Below are positions 59,491-64,000 of a stretch of DNA of 64,000 nt, piece by piece. Below the pieces are notes generated by a model that worked only from the letters and a program-made list of their open reading frames with translations, did not search any database and had not been told where the DNA came from. Within the stretch, counting starts at the first letter, position 1. Each line of letters starts with the position of its first letter. The stretch comes from Epithemia pelagica (lineage: Eukaryota > Bacillariophyta > Bacillariophyceae > Surirellales > Surirellaceae): NCBI GenBank assembly GCA_946965045.2, contig OX337230.1:310001-374000 (forward strand). The letters are read 5' to 3'. Position numbers and translations under genes: made by a program.

Positions 59491-59734
59491 GTTATCGGCA
59501 CAATATTGAAAATATCGCCTCGCGTTCTCACGCCTACGCGCTTAAATAAAGAATTCGCACCACATATCTTTCTTTAAGTGCTCGACGGTGACAACTCAGA
59601 ACGCATACGCTCTACAATTTCTGGGGGAAGACTCCATCCAATTTAATTTTGCCTCACATAATCTCTGTTGCCACCTGAGTCCAAGTCGCCGCAGGAGAGT
59701 TTTCGCAAATCACATACCCCCGTTTCCGAAAAGG

Positions 59735-60220
59735 ATGAACATGTTTCGTTCCTTTTTGACTCTTGTTGTCCTGGCGTTTTCCTATACTGGCATTTGTGAG
59801 GCGGACGATCCCGAGCCCTCCACTCTCCGCCGGACGGCCGATACGACAGAGGCTGTGGCAGAGCAATTCGACGACATGGCTCAGGCTCAGATCTTTGGGG
59901 ACTGGTTTGGTGGTAGCGGTATTGACGTTGATGGCGCTGACGTTGGATTGGGAAATATTTTTGCTGCTACTGTCATAGGTAACGTACAAGCTTGAAATTG
60001 TGGACGTGGAGAAGCACTGTCTAATCTGTTTTGCATTCTTTTGTTTCAACCAGGTATTGCGCGTAACCCATCATTGGCAGACGAGCTTGGCCGAACGGTT
60101 CTTTTTGCCAGTTTCGTAGTTGCGAAAGGAGTCGAAGTCCTGTCTGATGATACTGCTCGCGCGGAAGTGTTCTCTATTATCGACAAGGTTGCTTTGGACT
60201 TGTTTCCCCACACACCCTAA
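59735..60220 (+). CDS. Small secreted protein, tandem copy 1, 136 aa
   Basis: Exons 59735-59978 and 60054-60220 flank a 75-nt intron (GTAACG to TCAACCAG) that splits a Gly codon. The start MNMFRSFLTLVVLAFSYTGICEA is a typical signal peptide, with predicted cleavage before DDPEP. The frame is open upstream to 59588, but the ATG at 59735 is the one conserved in copy 2, with the same preceding CCGAAAAGG. The mature protein is acidic, about 113 residues, with Gly-rich FGDWFGGSG and a helical C-terminus (RNPSLADELGRTVLFASFVV). No Cys pairs or known domain. A secreted, lineage-specific protein is the safest description. It lies in a roughly 1.17-kb tandem duplication with conserved promoter and 3' sequence. 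Confidence 0.7.
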
Positions 60221-60909
60221 CCTTCACCACCCCCAACTTAACGAACCCCTGCCCTTATGCCAACATCTGCAACCCGAAGTTGGATGGGGAGGACAACGCA
60301 AAACGCAAAGCTCGTAAACCGCCGCCATTATATCGTTGATGTGATGGAATATGCAAAAAGACTCTTTGAGATGAGTACATGATGATGGATTTCGGTTTCA
60401 AGTTGATTGAGGGGCCCTTTGAGCCACGCGGAACATTGAAAGTCTATGCTGCAGTATTTGCAGTTCTAAAGTAGTAGAGGGCATGATCGATGGGTCCAGA
60501 ATTCTAAATGGAACAGAGGGAAGAGATTTTTAATACCTATAGAGCTAGCTGGAGAAAGAGGAGAGCTTTACCACCACCACATTCATGCAATTGGGAAAAA
60601 TAATGACAAAATCGAAAATCAAAATCCCCTCGCGTGTTCGACGGTACGCGCTTACATAAAGAAGTCTATCTTCTGACCACCACGTACCACTTATCATCTT
60701 TCTTTAAAACTTGAAAAAAGAAAAAGGGATACATATAGAATTAGTGCTCAACGGTCACAACGCATAAGCTCTACAATTTTGGGGGGGACTCCAAGGATCC
60801 ATCCAATTTAGTTCGTCCTCACATAATTTCTGTTGCCACCTGAGCCCAAGTCATCTACTTGGGCCGCAGGAGAGTTTTCGCACATCACATACCCTCGGTT
60901 CCGAAAAGG
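60221..60909. other. Spacer between tandem copies, includes copy-2 promoter
   Basis: No gene. It contains the 3' region of copy 1 (TGATGTGATGGAATATGC, also found after copy 2). From about 60,630 it contains an upstream region similar to that before copy 1: CCCCTCGCG, TACGCGCTTA, CTTTCTTTAA, GCTCTACAATTT, GTTGCCACCTGAG. This shared upstream block is the likely promoter. Confidence 0.5.
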
Positions 60910-61379
60910 ATGAACATGTTTCGTTCCTTTTTGACTCTTGTTGTCCTGGCGTTTGCCTTGACCGGCATTTGTGAGGCGGACGATCCCGAGCCCTCCACTC
61001 TTTGTCGGACGGCCGATACGACGGAGGCTGTCGCAGAGCAATTCGACGACACGAATCAGCCTCAGATCTTAGGGGTCTGGTTTGGTGGTAGCGACAATGG
61101 CGCTGACGTTGGATTGGGAAATATTTTTGCTGCTACTGTCATAGGTAACGTACAAGCTTGAAATTGTGTACGTGGAGAAGCACTGTCTAATCTGTTTTGC
61201 ATTCTTCTTTGTTTCTACCAGGTATTGCACGTAACCCATCATTGAGAGACGAGCTTGTTCGAACGAGTCTTATTGGAAGTTTCGTAGTTGAGAAAGGAGT
61301 CGGATTCCTGTCCAATGAGATTGCTCGAAAGAAAGTGTTCTCTATTGTCGACGACATTCTTTTGGACTGGAAGGTCTAG
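60910..61379 (+). CDS. Small secreted protein, tandem copy 2, 130 aa
   Basis: Exons 60910-61144 and 61222-61379 with a 77-nt intron at the same place as in copy 1. The signal peptide MNMFRSFLTLVVLAFALTGICEA is nearly identical to copy 1. Differences concentrate after the intron: RNPSLRDELVRTSLIGSFVV and a C-terminus ending DWKV rather than FPHTP, where copy 1 has diverged past the stop. Copy 2 also lacks five residues in the Gly/Asp segment before ADVGLGNIFAATVIG. The stable intron and open frames in both copies suggest that both are expressed, recently duplicated genes. Function unknown. Confidence 0.7.
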
Positions 61380-62072
61380 CAAGAACCGCTATGCAACATC
61401 TGCGGCCCGGAAGTAGGATGGGGAGGACAACCCAAAGCTCGAAAACAGCCCCCGTGAGATTGGTGATGTGATGGAATATGCAAAAAGACTCTTTTGATGA
61501 GTAAGCGATGGATGTTGCTTTCAATTTGATTCGGGGAACATTTCAGCAATTGGTAACATTGAAAGTCTAAGCTACAACATTAGTTATGTAAGCTTACGAT
61601 GTTTGGAGTTTGGATAGAAATTTCATGAGTATAAGGAGAAAGGAACACATGCAACCCTTTTCTTCATTCTCTTTACGTCTACGGATAGAATAGTAGAGGG
61701 CATGAGAGATTGAATAGTTTGCCCGATGATGTAAATGGGGCGGGAATGAAGAAAACTACCATGACAGCTATGTGTTGCACCTGTATGTCATCGCCCCTTT
61801 TTCAACGATGGGCAAAAGGGAGCGCCTCTGCCACAAAGAACCACCCCCACCCACAAAATGTCTCTCATGAGAGTGTGTCCAATTCTCCTCGTTTGGCCGA
61901 ATCAACATCAAGTTCTATCTCTTAAATCAATAGACAATATTAACGCTGAGTAGTTTCTGTCACAAAAGCTGTATGCACGCGGCACAATGCTCTTCATTGC
62001 ATTCATCCAAACGACGAGAGAGAGCGGAAGAAGAACAAACAAGCAAGTGTCTCGTATCAAAATCCTCTTGTC

Positions 62073-62110
<38 letters not shown>

Positions 62111-62384
62111 CTTCTTCTTCGTTTGGAGTTCTTTGGTTGTTGTATTCCTCACCAGAGAGGAGTACGGTACAGTGAAAGACGCATCGTCGACACTGACTCG
62201 GACAAGGAAGAAGAGGACAAAGGGTGTCGTGTGACGATTTTCCTCCAGAGAAGTGTCACGATCCACTTTCTAGTTCTCTGGTTGGCTGGCGAGTCCACAA
62301 TCCAAACATATCGTTTTCTTCCTTGTTTGTTTTGGGGGGGCGCATTCCTAGTTTGTAAACACCACCACCAGACACACCACCATT
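61380..62384. other. Intergenic region with (TC)17 microsatellite
   Basis: No supported gene. The first 360 bp are the copy-2 3' region homologous to that of copy 1. A perfect TC dinucleotide repeat of 17 units lies at 62075-62108, about 280 bp upstream of the next ATG. ORFs across it are created by the repeat. Confidence 0.5.
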
Positions 62385-64000
62385 ATGTGGGGTAATTTTC
62401 GAGGAGTTGGATCGGCCATGCGCGCCATTGGAGATGCCATGGCACCCACTGGGGATGATTATGAAGAGGAAGACGACGAAGAATATGAAGAGGATGAGGA
62501 GGAGGAGGAGGAAGAAGAAGACGACGAGGAAGAAATTGTGTTGCAAGATGCGGAAGACGACGAAGATGAGGAACCACCCAATGCCATGCAACAACAATTG
62601 CGACGTCAATTTTATAACAACAACAATCACAATCAGCATCCTTCGAAAACAATGGGTACCAATTCTACTGCTGATACAACAATTTCCAATCCATCCTTGT
62701 CCAGTACCACCAAGCCTTCAACCATGACTCCCAAACCTCCTCCTTCGCCATTGGTTCCGGCAGCTGCTTCTGCGGCCACAACACTACCAAGGCAAGCACC
62801 TAACAATGATCATCATGCCGATGAGGAAGAAGATTATGATGATGAATCAGCCGTCACGGACGATTTCGATGAAGATGACATTGATTTGTCCATTGATGAC
62901 GACGATGATGACTCGATTGATACCGCGGGGGACGAAGAACCGGGCTCGCCCTCTTTGAACAGCAGTAGCTTTCATCGATCCAGTCGTCGCAACAAAAAGA
63001 AAATGAGTAGTTCATCCATGTCTGCTGCCGTTTCCTCTCCGCCGTCCTTGCTGGGAGCACCACGGAGATTGTTGCAAGCGTCGCCCCTCGTCACCGGAAC
63101 CAACAACAATAATCAGGCATCTCCCTTTTCTTCGTTGGTATCGGGGGTGTTGAAAGCTGCCGCGGTCGCTGGACCGCAAGGGCCCGTGGATGAGGATAAC
63201 GATGAAGAAGACGTGGACGAGGATGACCTACCGCTTCAACGGAGAGTCGGTCGTCCCCATTTGAAGAAACCTCCCGAAGCTACGGCTGACACTGTGCCTC
63301 CCACCACAACAGCCACTGCTGCTGTTGGTACGGATCCCAGCCATTCGGGTCACACGGATCCCAGTCACACGGACGACGACCCTGACGACGATGACGATGA
63401 GGATGTCATGCCGAAATTGGAACCCTTTGTATCTTCACGAACCGACGAAGAAGTCAGCGAAGATTGGGACGATACAACCATGGATCATTCCCAATCCTAT
63501 CATACCATTACGGACGATCACTTGTCCTTACAACAATCCAGTCATAGCAGTAGCCACAATCACAAGTCCTTGCTCTTGCAATCGCCCAAGGAAGGCAAAG
63601 ATGATGACGACGATGATGATCCGGAACCTCTCATAATTACCGAAGCCGCCGTTCCGCCCCTATCCACGACTTCGGCCATGAAGAAACCAAACAGTTCCTT
63701 GCGACCGCGTCCTCCCAGTGCACCAATTATATCCAAGGAACCAGTGGCTTCGTCGAACAAAGCACCGCCACAAACAGCTTCTTCTTCTTCGTTACCAACG
63801 ACCACTCCGTTGACCCACAATCTACCAGACAAAACTAACGCCAACTCGGCGACCGGAGTTTCCGCACCACGAAGGGCACCTCCCCCACCACCGCATCGAG
63901 CAACCAATCAAGATTCTGTGCCAAAAACGACAACAACAACAACACCATCCTTGGTCAAGGAAGAAGAATCCACCACCAATCCCATTGCGAGAACTTCCGG
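62385..64000 (+). CDS. Long acidic low-complexity protein, 5' part, runs off the window
   Basis: ATG at 62385 opens MWGNFRGVGSAMRAIGDAMA, and the frame stays open for 538 codons to the window end without a stop. Residues 27-60 are almost entirely Glu/Asp; further acidic clusters recur (DDFDEDDIDLSIDDDDDD, DPDDDDDEDV). Ser/Thr/Pro/Asn-rich segments and small basic islands (RRNKKKMSSS, RRVGRPHLKKPP) separate them. The short amphipathic N-terminus, GxGxAMxAIGDAM, could be a membrane-binding or interaction helix. There is no catalytic motif in the visible part; a folded or coiled-coil domain may follow outside. Open frame with host-like codon use supports a real gene. Confidence 0.6.
   Translation, partial: MWGNFRGVGSAMRAIGDAMAPTGDDYEEEDDEEYEEDEEEEEEEEDDEEEIVLQDAEDDEDEEPPNAMQQQLRRQFYNNNNHNQHPSKTMGTNSTADTTISNPSLSSTTKPSTMTPKPPPSPLVPAAASAATTLPRQAPNNDHHADEEEDYDDESAVTDDFDEDDIDLSIDDDDDDSIDTAGDEEPGSPSLNSSSFHRSSRRNKKKMSSSSMSAAVSSPPSLLGAPRRLLQASPLVTGTNNNNQASPFSSLVSGVLKAAAVAGPQGPVDEDNDEEDVDEDDLPLQRRVGRPHLKKPPEATADTVPPTTTATAAVGTDPSHSGHTDPSHTDDDPDDDDDEDVMPKLEPFVSSRTDEEVSEDWDDTTMDHSQSYHTITDDHLSLQQSSHSSSHNHKSLLLQSPKEGKDDDDDDDPEPLIITEAAVPPLSTTSAMKKPNSSLRPRPPSAPIISKEPVASSNKAPPQTASSSSLPTTTPLTHNLPDKTNANSATGVSAPRRAPPPPPHRATNQDSVPKTTTTTTPSLVKEEESTTNPIARTS

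Noticed and set aside
1-64000. CRISPR arrays or bacterial operons
   Set aside because: Direct repeats seen are tandem or transposon-type without regular spacers; introns and eukaryotic proteins exclude a bacterial source.

Overview
The window is eukaryotic nuclear DNA, most likely from a diatom (stramenopile, probably pennate). The evidence is short GT-AG introns, (CAA)n-rich and acidic/basic low-complexity proteins, a Copia retrotransposon whose protease (LDNQS) and reverse transcriptase (IDD) signatures resemble diatom CoDi-type elements, a Rubisco-LSMT-like SET protein with a plastid-type leader, and a plant/protist-type CDPK. No bacterial features are present. All gene structures are my own reading of splice signals and motifs; no database search was possible.

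Region 1 (about 1-17,640) looks like one large multi-gene DNA transposon or its remains. On the left is a spliced minus-strand gene of unknown function (287-2279). It is divergent from a spliced transposase gene (2844-6701) with an N-terminal zinc-finger-like motif and a Plavaka/KDZ-like core and C-terminus. Next come two Cys-rich paralogues facing tail to tail (6899-8026 and 8088-9029). A tightly packed minus-strand train follows: a spliced gene of unknown function (14930-16064), a double-RING protein (12532-14847), and a protein with a C-terminal 2OG-Fe(II)-oxygenase-like domain (9622-12468). To the right lies an array of about 11 copies of an imperfect palindrome CGCTTTAATTGTAGCG, carried partly on 197-bp tandem repeats.

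Region 2 (about 17,640-25,000) holds a second, apparently damaged element: GC-rich palindromes, the C-terminal part of a RecQ-like helicase (plus strand), and a convergent two-frame gene with a DUF6589-like, possibly transposase-like, domain (minus strand).

Region 3 (25,780-51,725) is mainly host genes: SET/LSMT methyltransferase; a decayed unknown gene; a two-unit ABC transporter with several frame breaks; a basic Ser/Thr/Pro-rich protein; an RBM34/Nop12-like RRM protein; a prolyl-4-hydroxylase-like 2OG oxygenase; an N-myristoylated CDPK-like kinase with degenerate EF-hands; and an AVT/SLC38-like amino-acid transporter. A 2.8-kb gene-poor stretch in the middle contains a perfect 18-bp-arm hairpin.

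Region 4 (52,408-58,574) is an intact, apparently very young Copia element with identical 223-bp LTRs, an extra ORF before gag-pol, and a polyprotein that ends inside the 3' LTR. The sequence just after the 5' LTR is a 14-nt perfect complement of a segment of the LTR itself. The element sits in a decayed Kelch-repeat gene. To its right are two tandem copies of a small spliced secreted-protein gene (59,735-61,379), a (TC)17 microsatellite, and the 5' part of a long acidic protein gene that runs off the window end (62,385-64,000).
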